The notes: generated by a model from the letters alone, not told the origin. 64,000 nucleotides of DNA from Argyresthia goedartella (GCA_949825045.1 OX463816.1:19603243-19667242); one strand, 5' to 3'. Counted from the first letter of the stretch, positions 1 to 12,600 are shown. Numbers and translations are program-made.

Positions 1-1
1 A

Positions 2-274
2 GCAGGTCTCCAGAATTTTAGGTTCATTCTCACCCTCCAGGATGATCTCACGAAATTCTCCTGTGCTTATCCGATGGTTACTTCAACAAGCGATGAAGTA
101 GCACGAAATTTAATTCATTTCATGTCTCTTTTTGGAATACCTAAAATGATACTAACTGACCTTGGAACGTGTTTCACCTCTGACCTCTTCAAACAAATCA
201 CACATATTTTCAAAATAAAATCCCTGTTTTCAACGCCTTACCACCCTCCAACAAACGGTGCCCTGGAACGCAGT
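2..274 (+). pseudogene. Ty3/gypsy integrase core fragment
   Basis: The frame is open from base 2, so the gene enters from outside the window. It shows the three parts of a retroviral-type integrase core: an acidic QDDLTKF segment, then TDLGTCF, then HPPTNGALERS, which supplies the D, D and E catalytic positions. This enzyme inserts LTR-retrotransposon cDNA into the chromosome. The spacing and wording fit the 17.6/297-like branch of Ty3/gypsy. Similarity stops right after the ER of the last motif, where LINE sequence begins, so the LINE inserted into this gene. I did not find the downstream half of the integrase beyond the LINE. The family is fairly sure; the exact clade is not. Confidence 0.8.
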
Positions 275-279
275 CTTCT

Positions 280-690
280 CAGTTCTCCCCAACTGTCCCT
301 AAGAGAAACCCACGCAAGACTGACAGAACCAGGTACAGAGCTATCCTAGGTGAAAGACTTGCTTGGGCTGAGACTCTACCAGATCCGGAGGGACCCGAAC
401 AAATCGAACAACAGGTAACAGATTTTACAAATACTTCAATAGACTGCTACCATTCAACTTGCCCGCTTAGCACACCAGCGCCTACCAACATCAAGGGGCA
501 GCCTTGGTGGGGTCCTGATCTAGATAGGATGCGTGCTAAGATCAGAAGACTGCTAAACAGGGCGATGAACACCAGTGCTGATGAGGATTGGGACAACTAT
601 AAAGATGCCAAATCCAAGTACAAGAAACGACTACGGTTCAAAAGCAGCAACTCATGGAGGAAATTCTGCAGCGACATTGAAACCGGGTAA
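280..690 (+). pseudogene. LINE linker region upstream of RT
   Basis: An open frame reads from about 280 to a TAA at 688. It carries the PWWGPDLDRMRAK motif and a basic YKKRLRF...SWRKFC segment, which typically lie between the endonuclease and RT domains of LINE ORF2. The next open frame (from about 690) lies in a different phase and continues the same protein, so an indel around 685-690 broke it. It encodes no enzyme by itself. Confidence 0.7.
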
Positions 691-1445
691 GGCAAATACT
701 AGCTCAACAAGGCAACTCCAGGCTAGGGTCGCTTAAAAAACCCGATGGAACATATACCTCTTCCACCACAGAAACACACAGTCTCTTGTTGGAAACTCAC
801 TTTCCCGGAAGTAGAACTATTCAAGAGATTGTGTGGCCGGAAGAGGTTCACCATGAAGCTGTCGACCACTTAGACATAACTAATAATATTATCACTGCTG
901 ACAAGGTGAGATGGGCCATTAATAGCTTTAAACCTTTTAAATCAGCAGGACCAGATGGAATCTTCCCAGCACTTCTACAGTGGGGTGGGGAACCCGTCAT
1001 CAATATAATGGTCCGAATCATGAAAGCATGTCTTAGATTCGGATACGTTCCCAAAAGGTGGAGAGTAGTAAACGTAATTTTCATACCGAAGCCAGGAAGG
1101 AGCGACTACACTAACGCTAAATCTTTCAGGCCGATTAGTCTCACCTCGTTCTTGCTTAAAACTCTCGAACGTTTGTGCGAGAGACACCTGAGAGATGGAG
1201 CGTTAAAACATATACCCTTACACAAGAATCAGCATGCATATAGTTTGGGTAAGTCTACTGAATCGGCTCTCCATGCAGTTGTATCCACAATTGAAGAGGC
1301 GATTCAAAACAAATGCATCTGTCTTGGAACTTTTATTGATATAGAAGGTGCCTTTGACAAGACGCAGCATAGCAGTATAAGTGCATCTCTAACAAGGCAT
1401 GGGGTGTCAACAGCTGTAAACAACTGGGTCAAAATGCATGCTTAA
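690..1445 (+). pseudogene. LINE reverse transcriptase, N-terminal half
   Basis: The frame runs from the LKKPDGTYTS linker through early RT motifs: FKSAGPDGI, then FRPISLTSF, then KNQHAYSLGKSTESAL, then FIDIEGAFD with the first catalytic Asp. It ends at a TAA just after NNWVK. The next frame starts eight bases earlier in another phase and continues the palm domain, so a frameshift at about 1437-1441 separates them. There is no good ATG at the head, as expected for the middle of ORF2. Confidence 0.8.
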
Positions 1446-3177
1446 CAAACGTATCGTGCGTCTAGCTGGAGAGTCCCTGTCGGCGGAGGTAGTGCGGGGA
1501 TGCCCGCAGGGAGGAGTGCTCTCCCCGCTTCTGTGGAATCTGGTCATTAACGACCTGATTACCAAGCTTAACGCTAATGGATACTACACCGTAGGATACG
1601 CCGACGATTTGGTAATCCTCATCACAGGTAAATTTGCGAGCACAGTATGCAACCTTAAACAAACAGCTCTTCGCATCGTGGAGCGCTGGTGTTTAGAATA
1701 TGACCTGGCGGTTAACCCAACAAAAACGGTAATGGTCATGTTCACTAACAATAGGGCTCTTGGTACGTATACCCTACCTAAGCTCTTTGGAACGGAACTC
1801 CAGCTAGCAACTAAGGTGAAGTACCTGGGCATAACCTTGGACAGCAAGCTCAACTGGAGTAGCCACATCGACAACAAACTAAAGAAGGCGAGTATTGCTT
1901 TCTGGCAGTGTCGGAGAATGGTGGGGAAAAAGTGGGGACTTTCTCCCAACATCATTCTTTGGCTGTACGTAACGGTGATCCGTCCTCTTGTCTGCTACGG
2001 AGCTGTGGTGTGGTGGACCAGGACCAAACTAACCACAGTGGTAAGCAAACTCCAAAGCTTCCAAAGGCTGGCCTGCATGGCTATCACAGGTAGTATGAGA
2101 ACTACTCCAACAGCAGCAATGGAGGCCATGCTGTGTCTTCCGCCACTCCAGCTGTATATTAAGCAGGAGGCCGCGTCATCTGCGGTGAGACTCAACACCT
2201 TAGGACTTTGGAGGAAAAACAGGACCTCACACACCGCCATCCTAGGGGAAGTTTACAAAAAAATTTCCCATCTCTATGGCTTGCGGAGACAGAATCCCTA
2301 TATACAGTTAAATGAAGACCATCGGGTTGAGGGGCTCGACGTTAAAGAGCTCAGAATTTTTACCGATGGTTCAAAAACTGAAGCAGGCACTGGTTCAGGC
2401 ACCTTCTCGGAGGACCTAAACATCAAGATAGCCATTCCACTGGGTGCCCATAATACTGTCTTTCAAGCTGAATGCATGGGCATCATCTCGGCCGCTAATG
2501 CCATAGCATCGAGAAAGGTAAGAGATTCCTCCATTCGAATCCTCTCGGATAGCATGGCCGTCCTACAAGCCCTAAATAGCAACACTATTAACTCAGGGCT
2601 AATCTACGAGTGTCACAAACGACTAATGGAGGTATGTCAACACAACCGCGTAATCCTTCAATGGATAAAAGGACACAGCGGATCAAGAGGTAACGATGCA
2701 GCGGATGAGTTGGCGCGTAAAGGATCTAGCTTGACAGCGTATGGTCCCGAACCTATCATCCCTCTTCCCTTCAAGATGGTACGCTCATTTCTGAGAGAGT
2801 CGACCAGGAATGATCATGCCACTCTTTGGACAAACCATGAGGAGTGCAGGCAGGCTAAGCTGGCCTTGCCGTCCCCTAGCGCTAGGCTGGCTAAGACCTT
2901 GCTTCGACTTAGTAGGCCGCGCATGCGACTGGTAACTGCAGCACTTACTGGCCATGGTTTCTTTAATAAACATCTATATGTCCTAGGTGTTACCGACAGC
3001 CCCCTTTGCAGAGCCTGCTTGGAGGCAGAAGAAACGGCTGCTCACGTCCTCATGGAGTGCACAGGAGTAGCGGACTACAGGGCTAAACACCTCGGTCAAT
3101 CGAGGGACCTTCCAGGGATAGTCGGTAACGTAAAGGGCCTACTGGCGTTCCTGGAGGAGTTGGGTTGGCTCGAATGA
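1438..3177 (+). pseudogene. LINE RT C-terminal half, RNase H, zinc knuckle
   Basis: This 579-codon uninterrupted frame is the longest reading frame in the window. GCPQGGVLSPLLWN occurs near residue 24 and the YADD catalytic box at 54-57. An RNase H domain follows, with TDGS (Asp310), AECMG (Glu345), LSDSM (Asp371) and a later GHSGSRGNDAADELA segment, so all four acidic/His positions look retained. The protein ends in a Cys/His cluster (CRAC...HVLMEC) typical of LINE C-termini. The ATG at 1438 is incidental, because the true protein continues upstream in another phase. Despite the intact frame it lacks endonuclease and is probably dead. Confidence 0.85.
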
Positions 3178-3720
3178 TGTCGCATTCCCACCCACACGCA
3201 AAATAGGCGCTTTCGTCGTCGAGTTGCGGAAACCAGCCCGTCTCACAATTAACAATTGACAGTACGTTTGATCTTCGCCGCGTTCGCAAACAGAAAGCGG
3301 CGAATGTCTAACGTACCTTACGCCTTATGCCTTACGCCGTCTTCTGTCTGCGTAGCGCCTTATACATCAAACCTACTTGTATTACTTCCTTAATGCATGG
3401 CCTGACCTGAAATGGATCGCGTTTTTCTACCTTATTTTTTGGATATAAAGTTCAAAACCTTTGAAACTAAACATGGGTTACTATGCAGTAAAGGGTTAAG
3501 TTATATGTATTATGTGTCTTATGATGACACCGCCACAACAAAAACGGCTAAGGCTGAAGTCAGTCAATACCGTGTGTACAATCAACAAAGATCGAAAATT
3601 ACAATGTCGCCGTCGGCGTCTCGTACGCTACTCGCCGCTCTTAGTAATCATCGTGTTCAGTTTCAAAGGGCCAGTAATTACACTTCGCTTTTGCAAATAA
3701 AGTGAACATAATCCTACGCA

Positions 3721-4810
3721 GTATACGCAATGAGTCGGGAATTCGAGATGTAACATGAGCCGTAATTTTAATAGGAACGTTGTTATTAATTCATTACCTA
3801 TTCATCAGGACGCCAGTACATCTTAACTGCTCTATCGGTATATCTCATAAATAGTAAATTATTTTTATTGAGTAGTATTTAAGTAAACGTACATATACGA
3901 GTATATCTAATGACCTTATCTACCCTATTATAGACACAGTATTATGCATGCATAACATATTATAGTTAATAAATTTGGCCCAGGCCAGTAACCCCACCGA
4001 GGCGCATCGGCGTTAACTTTTTTATTTTCTCGTGAGTAATTTTCAAAACATCGTCTTCACATCCCAATTTCAACTTTACGGTGCCTACAGCCTAATTGAT
4101 GAAGTATCCAGTGTCTCGAATATCGTGGCAATTTCTCGACCCGGTTCGCCGTATTCGAGAAACTTGTGCTTTCTCAGCGAGTTTCTTGTTGGCTGGCTAT
4201 CATAAGCGTGAAATAGCGACACGTGAAGGTAAGTATAGTTGGAATCACATCAGGCTTAACACCTATAGTTGATGTCATGTCATGTCATGTTGAGTCATGA
4301 AAATATTAAAATTTTGCTGCCGTTTACGGTCGCTTCTCAAAATGTCCTACGACGATACATAATGGACATTAAGGCATGTGGCAATTGACTTGAGCGAATT
4401 TACTAGCAGGTAAGGTAAATACCTGTTTTAGCAGGATTTATTTTGGTAAAGAAAAAATTAAGTAACGCGTAACTTAACCTACTAATTTTATTTATTTAAC
4501 GAAACTCCACTGTTTGCCACCGTTCGAAGTTTCTGCCAGTGTGCGGCTGCAGATTTCCACAGAATATACGTTAGTATAGTTCGTTGAAAGTAGATACTCT
4601 CTAGACTTCATTGTCTGAGGAATATGCGTAGATCCAAATCCGAAGTTCTACTAAGATTTTAACTATTATTTTGATCCATCCAAATCATATGAATTTGTTC
4701 TGAAATATCATTTTATCTGTCGCCAAAATAAGAGCCTGTATGCGTGTACAATACGCAATAGCACCTAAAAAACAGGAATAACTTAAAACTTACAACTTGG
4801 TAGTAACACT
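3721..4810. other. unassigned AT-rich sequence
   Basis: I find no coding similarity here. A short ATGTC-type microsatellite lies near 4270-4300. Small frames at 3412-3705 lie in the presumed LINE 3' region and show no recognisable domain. Confidence 0.4.
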
Positions 4811-5178
4811 TTTTAGGGTTCTGTACCCGAAGGGTGCCAAAGGGGGCCCTATTACTAAGCCTCCACTGTCCGTCCGTCCGTCCGTCTCATGAATATCCGA
4901 TGTTAGTTAGACAGATGAAATTTTCACAGATGATGTTTTTCTGTTAACAACAAATACTAAAAACAGCATAAAATAAATATTTAAGGAGGCTCCATACAAC
5001 AATTCTTTCAATACCAAATAAAAACTTATGAATGCACCTGGTTACGTACTTAGAGTGTGAAAGTAGCCGCACCAATAACTTTGTAAACAACATTTTGCTA
5101 TGTAAAATCCAAACTATTCACTCCACACCATCCTTACCATTGCACGGTGGTACGGAACGCACTCGACCATTTTTTTTT
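4811..5178 (+). repeat. lepidopteran (TCCG)n-containing dispersed repeat
   Basis: The head reads GGGTTCTGTACCC with GGGGGCCCTATTACTAAG, followed by TCCGTCCGTCCGTCCG and the 'GAAATTTTCACAGATGATG' segment. The end GGTACGGAAC...CGACC lies near 5150. I recognise this as a very common lepidopteran interspersed repeat but cannot name the family securely. Bases ~5000-5140 do not fit the repeat and include a segment (5055-5120) shared with 17524 and 19809, so another sequence sits inside it. Confidence 0.65.
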
Positions 5179-5581
5179 GTTTTTTATAAATTTTAAAAGA
5201 CTAGTATTAATCGCACAGCAAATATACAAATTTTCACAGCAAAAAAGGATCAGCAAAAACACTTTTATGTTTTAAGTATTTTTGTTGTTCTTACATGTTC
5301 AATATAATACGAAGGATTATTCCAAATTCCAAATACCAAATGTCTTTATTACTGTAGATAATAAAGACATATACTTAGCAATCGTAATTTTTTGCCACTT
5401 CTCTAAATTGGACCACTGTGGGAGAAGATGGGCGTAGAAACTCCCACAGATAGATTTTCAGTTCTCTTTTAAAATTTGCTTGTGCTTAACTAATACAAAC
5501 ATTACAATATCAATAAGATAATTAATAAGCAGGAATAAGTAATTACACAATTATTAACAGCAAGGTCTGTGTTGAGCCAGA

Positions 5582-7693
5582 TTAACCCCATAAAGTCCCG
5601 TCATTTGAGTAATCTTGAACATTGTAATATCCCTTTTTCGACAAAGTCGCTTTAACATGGTTTTTAAATTGCTCAAATGGCAATTTCAATATCTCCAGAG
5701 GTATCTTGTTGTAGTAAAAAATGCATTGACCCTTGAAAGAATTGCTAATCTTCGCGAGAGTAAACCGAGGCGCAAGTAGTCTGTGATTATTTCTTAGGTT
5801 AATATTACAGCTATCGCTAAGTTTGGAAAATGTTGTAAGGTTCTTGCGTACATACATTATATTTTCGAAAATAAATTGATTAGCTGCAGTTAGTATGTCA
5901 ATTTCTTTAAAAAGCTCTCTTAAGAAGTCTGTGCGTTTTAAATTATAAATTGCTCGAATAGCTCTTTTCTGTAAATAAAAATAGTTTGAATATCCGCTGC
6001 TTTCCCCCACAACAAGATTCCATAGGACATGACACTATGAAAGTAACTAAAATATACTAGCCTAGATGCAGCCACATCCGTGTTTTGTCTGATGTTCCTA
6101 ACAGCGTAAGCCGCAGAACTTAATTTACCAGCTAATTTATCTATGTGGGGTCCCCACTGCTATTTTCTATCAATGGTTATTCCAAGAAACTTCGTGTCAT
6201 TTTCAAATTCCATCGTGCTACTGTCTAATACCAAACCGGTCTCAACTTGCCTGATATTTGGAAGTGAGAATTTGATACATTTGGTTTTGCCAGCATTTAA
6301 CAATAAATTATTAACTGTAAACCAATTCAAGGTTAAAGACAAAATACTCCAATAACATAATCAAAAACTTCTTTTTGTCTTTCAAATTTGAAGACCAGTG
6401 AAGTGTCATCAGCAAACAACACTATGTCAGTCAACTTCTCTACCATGAAAGGCAGATCGTTAATATATACCAGGAATAAGAAAGGGCCTAATATAGAACC
6501 TTGTGGAACGCCAATTTTAACTCCCAATCCATCAGGTTTAACGCCGTTGACTTCTGCCACTTGAATTCTATTGCTTAGGTATGATCTTAGTAGATCCAAC
6601 GCTTTATTTCTAACCTCATAATGACTTAATTTCATTAGTAGCGTATCATGATCAACACTATCAAATGCCTTCGACAGATCGCAAAAAACACCGATAGCAT
6701 CCTGTGCGGATTCCCATGCAGAATAAATATGAGATATTAGGGTAATACTTGCATCTGTAGTCGATTTACCCTTAGTGAAACTGTATTGTTTGGCGTGGAG
6801 TTGTTTTGTACGGTTGAAGTGTGAAATATTCTACTTAATGCTGGAAGAACAGATATTGGTCTGAAATTTGAAGGATGACCCTTGTCTCCCGACTTGAATA
6901 GAGGTATCAGTTTACTGTGTTTCATGAGGTCTGGGAAAGCTCCATCGTCAACACATTTATTAAATATATAAGCTAGGTGTGGGGCTATATTTAGTATTAT
7001 TGAACCAATGACTTTGACTGATTTACCCCACAGGTCTTCAGTATTTTTAATATTTTTTTAAAATTAAGTAATCTATGCGTTTTGACAATATCCTGGGCAT
7101 AAACATGATGAAATTTTAAAATCTACATTACTGATGCTAGTGCTGTTTTTTTAACAAAGTCTCTGCTTCATATGGAGATGAAATTAGACGCTCTGTTATG
7201 AGTAAGGGTACATTGTTGAAGAATGTTTCAAAAGCTCGAGCAACCTCAGCGTTAGATTTAACAACATTATCAACTATCTTTAAGCAGAAATCATTTTCAT
7301 TTGGTATAACTTTGCCAGTTTCACGGTTTATGATTTGCCAAACCGTTTTCATTCTATTATTTGAATTTTGTATTTTTCTATTATTGAGTAAAGTTTTTGC
7401 AGTTCTACAAACCAACTTGAAAATTTTGGAATATTTTTTAAATAGTCATGAAATTTTATATCAAAGTTATAGGTTTTTTATTCATAAAGGTCATACAATA
7501 AAGCTCTTCTTTTACGAATTCTAAATGTTGCCCAGTCATTAAATTTAGATTTACCGTTGTTGGCTCTGACTTTCTTTAATTTAAAAACTGTATCGAATTC
7601 TGTTTGAATAATGTTGAAGAAGTCAGAATAGATTTTGTTAGGGTTCTGTTCATTAAAATCCGGTACTGGCAAATTTATATCTAAGTTTTTCAT
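5582..7693 (-). pseudogene. CR1-like LINE RT and C-terminal domain
   Basis: Reading on the minus strand, the order is: endonuclease-RT linker (7478-7693), thumbless N-terminal RT (7137-7415), the SNFRPISVLPA region (6737-6925), GVPQGSILGPFLFL with FADDTS (6333-6635), a KYL-type continuation (6160-6342) and a C-terminal domain ending NDGTLWG (5582-6010). RT copies element RNA at the nicked target. At least five frame breaks lie between these blocks. The catalytic FADD box has Phe in place of the commoner Tyr, normal for several LINE clades. Confidence 0.75.
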
Positions 7694-7699
7694 ATACGT

Positions 7700-9095
7700 C
7701 TCTAGTCTATGGGATGTAATAGGCCTATAAAATGATAGATCAGTCTTATTTTTACTAGCAAGTGGGAATTAAACTGTTTGACCACTGTGATCGGAATGTA
7801 AGCAGTTCATTACATTTTTAAGTTTTTAACTTAATGTGAATGCACAGTCACAACAAACGTTATCTAAGCAAGTTTGGCTGGTAAGGGTGATTCTAGTCGG
7901 CTCTTGAAATACATGACATAAATTAAATGATTTGAACAGAGTTATTAATCGTTGTTTTATTGTTGTATCTACAAGCAAATCTACATTAAGGTCGCCACAA
8001 ATAATTAACTTTTTTCTGTTATTACAAAGTTTAATAAAACCTACTCTTTGCCACGCCCGTTAATAATAGATGGGTCACCTCTGGCGCAAGTATCTAAGTT
8101 CAAATACCTGGGGCATTGGGTAACAGAAAGTCTCACAGATGACCTTGATATGGAACGGGAACGCAGGGCGTTGTCGGTGAGATGTAATATGTTGGCTCGC
8201 AGATTTGCACGGTGTACTAGGGTTGTCAAAGCCACTCTATTCAGGGCGTTCTGCCAGACTTTTTACACCTGCAATCTGTGGGTTCGATATACGCAGAAAT
8301 CGTACAATGCCCTGCGTATCCAGTATAACAATGCCTTCAGGGTACTTTTGGGGCTGCCACGATTTTGTAGTGCATCAGGAATGTTTGCGGAGGTGCGTGT
8401 TGATGGCTTCCATGCAATTATGCGTAACAGTATGGCGTCTATCTTATGCAGAACTCGTGGCAGCACCAACGGTCTCCTGGAGATAATAGCAGATAGGGTA
8501 GAAAATCCCTTTATGCGGCATTGGGTTGCAGCTCACACACTGCCAGTCATAGATCGCGCCTAAATTAGAAAAAAAAATGGTTTGCTCTACACTGTATATG
8601 TTTATATTGTACTACTAACATAGATTGTAAGACTAATTATTAAAACTTGTATATGGACTTGGTCTGAAATAAATGATTATTATTAATCAGGGCTCCCTCC
8701 ATAATTTTCTCGAATATTTCAAAATTGCTATGGCCTTTTTCATCTCTCGGAGGTCTGTAGACACAAACAATAATATGGATATCCAACTCAACACAGGATA
8801 CCTCTACTTGTATTTCTACAGTAAGTGCAAGAATATCTTTCCGTTGTTTCACCTTAATATTATTTTTTACTAAGATTAAAGAATCACCTCTATCAGCAGT
8901 CTTTCTATTGTAACAACTGTCAATTTTGTAATTATTTATGTTAAAAGACATCATATTTTCCTTTAGCCAGTGTTCTGTAATACAAATAACATCGGTGTCA
9001 GAATTATTAAGAAATAATTCTAATACAATTTCTTTGCCAGGCAGCCCCTACATGTTTTGATGGGAAATATTTAAGTGGGGCTTACTCTTTGTCCT
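7700..9095 (-). pseudogene. CR1-like LINE endonuclease domain, split by insertion
   Basis: The 8700-9095 part carries DVICITEHWL and later VYRPP, the exonuclease III-like fold of LINE endonucleases. The 7700-8036 part carries LIICGDLNVD, the catalytic GDxN motif of the same domain. The two parts join in the right order on either side of a foreign LINE fragment (8037-8690). The endonuclease nicks the target DNA to prime reverse transcription. Stops occur in both parts, so it is inactive. Confidence 0.75.
8037..8690 (+). mobile_element. non-LTR element C-terminal fragment (RT tail)
   Basis: A 171-codon frame (8048-8563) contains FKYLGHWVTESLTDDLDM, then RERRALSVRCNMLARRF, then FCSASGMFAEVRVDGFHA. 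I recognise this as the thumb/C-terminal part of a lepidopteran endonuclease-RT LINE; the clade is unsure (RTE/Proto2-like). It ends about 100 bases after the stop, at an attattattaat run. It lies inside, and antisense to, the CR1 endonuclease gene. A broken relative with the same protein lies at 38148-39290 on the minus strand. Confidence 0.7.
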
Positions 9096-9401
9096 TGTAT
9101 TTGTCATTTGATTGCAAGAACCCCTGCTTATTTTGTAAAAGTTTCTTATGTTTTGAGGGGTCCTCTTTTGTCGAACAATCTAGTTTAAACCACTACTATT
9201 AGTACTAATACTAACTAAAACTGAAGGCGACTGTGTTATAGTATTGACAACTGTATCGCATATATTATACGCTAACAATGTAGGTACTCGTTTTTTTTTG
9301 TTTTATTAGACACGTACAACGTATCTTGAGTCAAAGTAAAGTTATGAATAAAATTATTCATGTCGAAATATAATATATAATAGCATCACTATGATGACAC
9401 G

Positions 9402-9625
9402 TTATATTGTATAGTGCATCCTATGCACGCATTTATTTTGTCGCTCAGATAAATTAGAATAATAGGGAAAATTGCAAAGAATAAACCTGCAATACGTCTT
9501 ATTATATAAATTGAGCAGTACGTCTATACTGGTATCTAATGCACTCCGACTAAGGTTTGAGTGGTTTCCTACCATATTAACAATGGTGGTATATTCATCA
9601 AAATTCTCTACAGCTATCTTTTTTA
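9402..9625 (-). pseudogene. probable CR1-type LINE ORF1 remnant
   Basis: A short minus-strand frame reads VNMVGNHSN ... CRFILCNFPYYSNLSE. This resembles the esterase-like domain in ORF1 of CR1-type LINEs, where a 'GxN' block is followed by a hydrophobic strand ending in PY. Its position upstream of the endonuclease in the same orientation fits. Decay is heavy and the match is by wording only. Confidence 0.4.
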
Positions 9626-9635
9626 TAATTTTCAA

Positions 9636-11700
9636 AGTCAAAGTCAAAGGTATTTATTTGTAAAACATAGGTTATAGTATAATGATCTTAAATATTTATA
9701 ATATCGTATCTATATTATGTTTGGCATACAAATATTCAATTGTGTATTAAACTTACAGTGCCGTGTCATCTTGATATTCTCTTATGGAGTAGAACATTTT
9801 ATTCAATAATAACTTGCGAATTTCTATCTTAAATTGTATTATATTGTCTAACCTACGTCTACTATCAGGCATGTGATTAAAAATTATGGGTGCCATGCCG
9901 AGAATGTTATTTTTATTTAATGCTGTTTTGTGACTAGGCATGGTAATCTTTGTCTCGTGACGCTTACTAGAAAAGTTAATAAATAGTTGTCTATTGGTTT
10001 TGACAAACATTGCTACCTCATAGATATATAGTGAAGGGAATGTCATAATATTAAGTCATTTGAAGTGAGGCTTACAGCTGTCAGTGCGTCGGATTCCACA
10101 AATACCCCATTTCCCTAAAATTTTATGCCAAATCTCAAGACAGAGCCTATATATTCGTTATACGCTAATATCACAGTTTCTTCTGATACTATTTTTGAGA
10201 TTTTGTTTTTTGTATTTATTAAGTTTTTTGCATGTTTCTACTATCTGCGTCGTCCATTTCATATTGTTGTCTATGCTTCATATGTTGAGACCTGGGTTAG
10301 TTCAATGTCTTTACCTAAATAGTTAATGTCAAAGTTTGATGTCTGTATAATATTATGGAATGTCATTATTTTTGTTTTGGCAATTATTACTTATTGTTGC
10401 TATTGAGCCATTGTACTTTTATGTATCGTGTCATCAATTTCCTCAACAAGATCATTTGGGTCCTCACAGAAGATAATAACTGTTCTGTCGTCCGCAAAAA
10501 GTACCATGGGGTGTCGCACTACTTTAGGCAAGTCGTTAATATACGCCAAAAACAGCAAGGGTCCCATGACGCTACCCTACTACACCACTTCTTATTTTTC
10601 TGGGTTCCGATAGGTAAGATTTTTCCATTTTAGTTTTAAACATATTTTATCAATTTATGTCATTTGTTGTCTTGTTTCTAAGTAAGATTTTACAAGGTCT
10701 ATCGCATTTCCTCTTATTCCGTAATATAACAATTTGTTTATAAGAATTGCATGATTTACAAAGTCAAATGCTTTGGTCATGTCCATGTACATAACTATCA
10801 CAGGAGAGTCTATATTTGATATAATTTTGTGAAGAAAGTCATAAATGGCCATGTTAATTGTTTTATTTTGTCTGAACCCTTTCTGCTCAGCTGCAAATAA
10901 ATAGTATTTTTCGAAATATGTATATTTGTTCTTGTACATAATCTTTTCAAATATTTTTGCAAAGATAGGTATTAATGCTACTGGTCAATAGTAATTGATA
11001 TTTAGTTTATCTTCTTTTTTAAACAACGGTTTTACTTCGGCAGATTTCATTTCGTTAGGAAACTGGCCATGTTCTATATATTTATGAATTATATGGCACA
11101 GTATTGGAGAAATTATAAGCACGGCATATTTCACTACCTTTGTGTTAATGTCATCATATCCCATATTGTTAGTATTTTTTAATGATATAATTATTTTTGA
11201 TATGTCCATTGTATTTAGGAATATAGAATTAAAAATATTTATTATATTATAGTTATTTATGTTACTAGATGTCAAATTAGAGGTTTTTCATTATATAAAT
11301 AACTATTATTTGTTAAGTCTATAAATAAATGATCGAATGTGTTTGCAATGTCCGTTGGTTCTGTTATAATTTTACCATTTCTCAAAATTTTACAGATGTA
11401 TTCTTTAGGTTTGTTTGTTTGTGACTTTTTTATTATATCCTAACTTACTTTACACTTTTTTACGGCATACGGTTATTTTGCGATCTTTTTGTTCGTTTTA
11501 TTATGTTTTTTACTTTATTTGAATATGCTATATATTTATTTTTGTTTTCATCTGAGCGGTGTCTACGATACTTCCAAAGAAGTTGTCTTTTGCGTTTGCA
11601 GCATACTCTGATTCCTTTCGAAATCCATTTTTGTTTCCGCATTATAGACACATTCACTTTTATGACAGGAAAACATAATTTATATACTTAGTTAAGTAAC
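9636..11700 (-). mobile_element. second decayed CR1/Jockey-type LINE
   Basis: The 3' end is marked by a (caaagt)n tail at 9636-9653. On the minus strand the blocks in protein order are: a basic linker (11460-11657), an N-terminal RT region (10985-11275), QKGFRQNKTINMA with MDMTKAFDFVNHA (10655-10939), [12 protein letters not shown] with FADD (about 10420-10600), and a C-terminal tail ending in REYQDDTAL (9753-10046). The wording differs enough from the 5.3-9.6 kb copy to be a separate subfamily. Multiple shifts and stops make it inactive. It abuts the ORF1 remnant of the first element, so it probably inserted there. Confidence 0.65.
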
Positions 11701-12239
11701 TATATTATAAAACTTCTCCTTTTGTGATTTGCACTCGCTCATTTGATCGTTGGTTCCGTCGACGTGACCGCCACGCTGAGGCTGTCTCCGTTTTCCCATA
11801 CGGATGAAGAAAGTAAGCGTATCCACGACTTTTCGTTGTGCTTAGTAAAGAAAACCAAATCAGGTTTCATCTTGGTTGGTGGCCACCTGTGTGAGCTTCG
11901 TTTCAGCGTGAGTAGAGTATAGGCAGGGGTCAGTTAAACTGAACGGTCGCGCCTAAGTTAGCTTAGCAATAAAGAGACAGGGCAACAACAATAACTTTTT
12001 TTCTTCAAAAATATGACCTTTAACGTCAATGAAATCGACTCTGCTCATGATTCTGAACAAACTAGTTTCTCATTATGCGTTTATTCCATCACACGTTGTA
12101 TATCAGGATATGGGTATGCATCACCTCTCCGCGGCCCCGCAAATGTCCCGAAGCGCTTTGTTTTACAGTTTTTAAGAAAACCATTCATGATACATGAAAA
12201 CTTTTTAAAAACGAAATCATCCCTGACAATTTTATTATA
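11701..12239. other. unassigned sequence
   Basis: There is no convincing coding signal. The GC content is somewhat higher around 11750-11970 than in the neighbours. It may be part of the gypsy-type remnant that follows, but nothing diagnostic is visible. Confidence 0.3.
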
Positions 12240-12600
12240 ATGCTATTTGTGCACAAAAAGGAGGAGCGCAAAGTCATGCAAGAATCGTGATTTTAAGAGT
12301 AAGTCAATAGGCTGACATTGTCTACGAAGCCCACCATGCAAGCGCTGAACTCGCAAAAATGAAATTATGCTCGCGGTATTTATATCGAATTGGGACCAAG
12401 TCTTATTGAATATTGTTTTTTTTGTTACGTTTTGTATTTTGGAGTAAAATGTTAATATTTTTGTAAACGGGGGAGCATCTGTACCGGACCTCACTTGTCG
12501 CAGCAATGACAGTTCGGCCGTCACAGATATGTGGAAATATCTCATCACGTACTATGGTCTTATGTACGTCTCTTAGTACGTTGGTATGATGATCCCAGAA
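12240..12600 (+). mobile_element. short LTR family I: 3' internal end plus partial LTR
   Basis: Bases 12240-12479 align by eye with 52300-52542, the 3' internal part of the short LTR element at 51.4 kb, including a polypurine tract (AAACGGGGGAGCATC). An LTR start follows at 12480 (TGTACCGG, against TGTGCCGG) with CACAGATATGTGGAAATATC as in the 51-kb LTR. The LTR breaks off near 12590. It is an older, truncated copy of family I. Confidence 0.65.

Larger units (their letters stand above)
275..3720 (+). mobile_element. 5'-truncated LINE with RT and RNase H (I/LOA/R1-like)
   Basis: This is a non-LTR retrotransposon that has lost its endonuclease half. It retains the linker between endonuclease and RT, the reverse transcriptase, an RNase H domain and a C-terminal Cys-rich knuckle. 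An RNase H after the RT limits the family to the I, LOA, R1 and related clades; I cannot choose among them by eye. The protein frame is broken near 688 and near 1440. The 3' untranslated end is placed only roughly; no poly(A) tail or target-site duplication is visible. Confidence 0.75.
5315..9630 (-). mobile_element. CR1/Zenon-like LINE, near full length, decayed
   Basis: On the minus strand this element runs from an ORF1 remnant (9402-9625) through endonuclease, RT and C-terminal domain to a 3' end at ~5315. The 3' end has a short degenerate microsatellite tail (attccaaa units) and no poly(A), which is a CR1-type feature. Many stops and shifts break the frames. A fragment of another LINE interrupts it at 8037-8690. 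At least six more copies of its 3' part occur in this window. The clade (CR1, Zenon-like) rests on RT wording and the tail; Jockey is the alternative. Confidence 0.7.
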
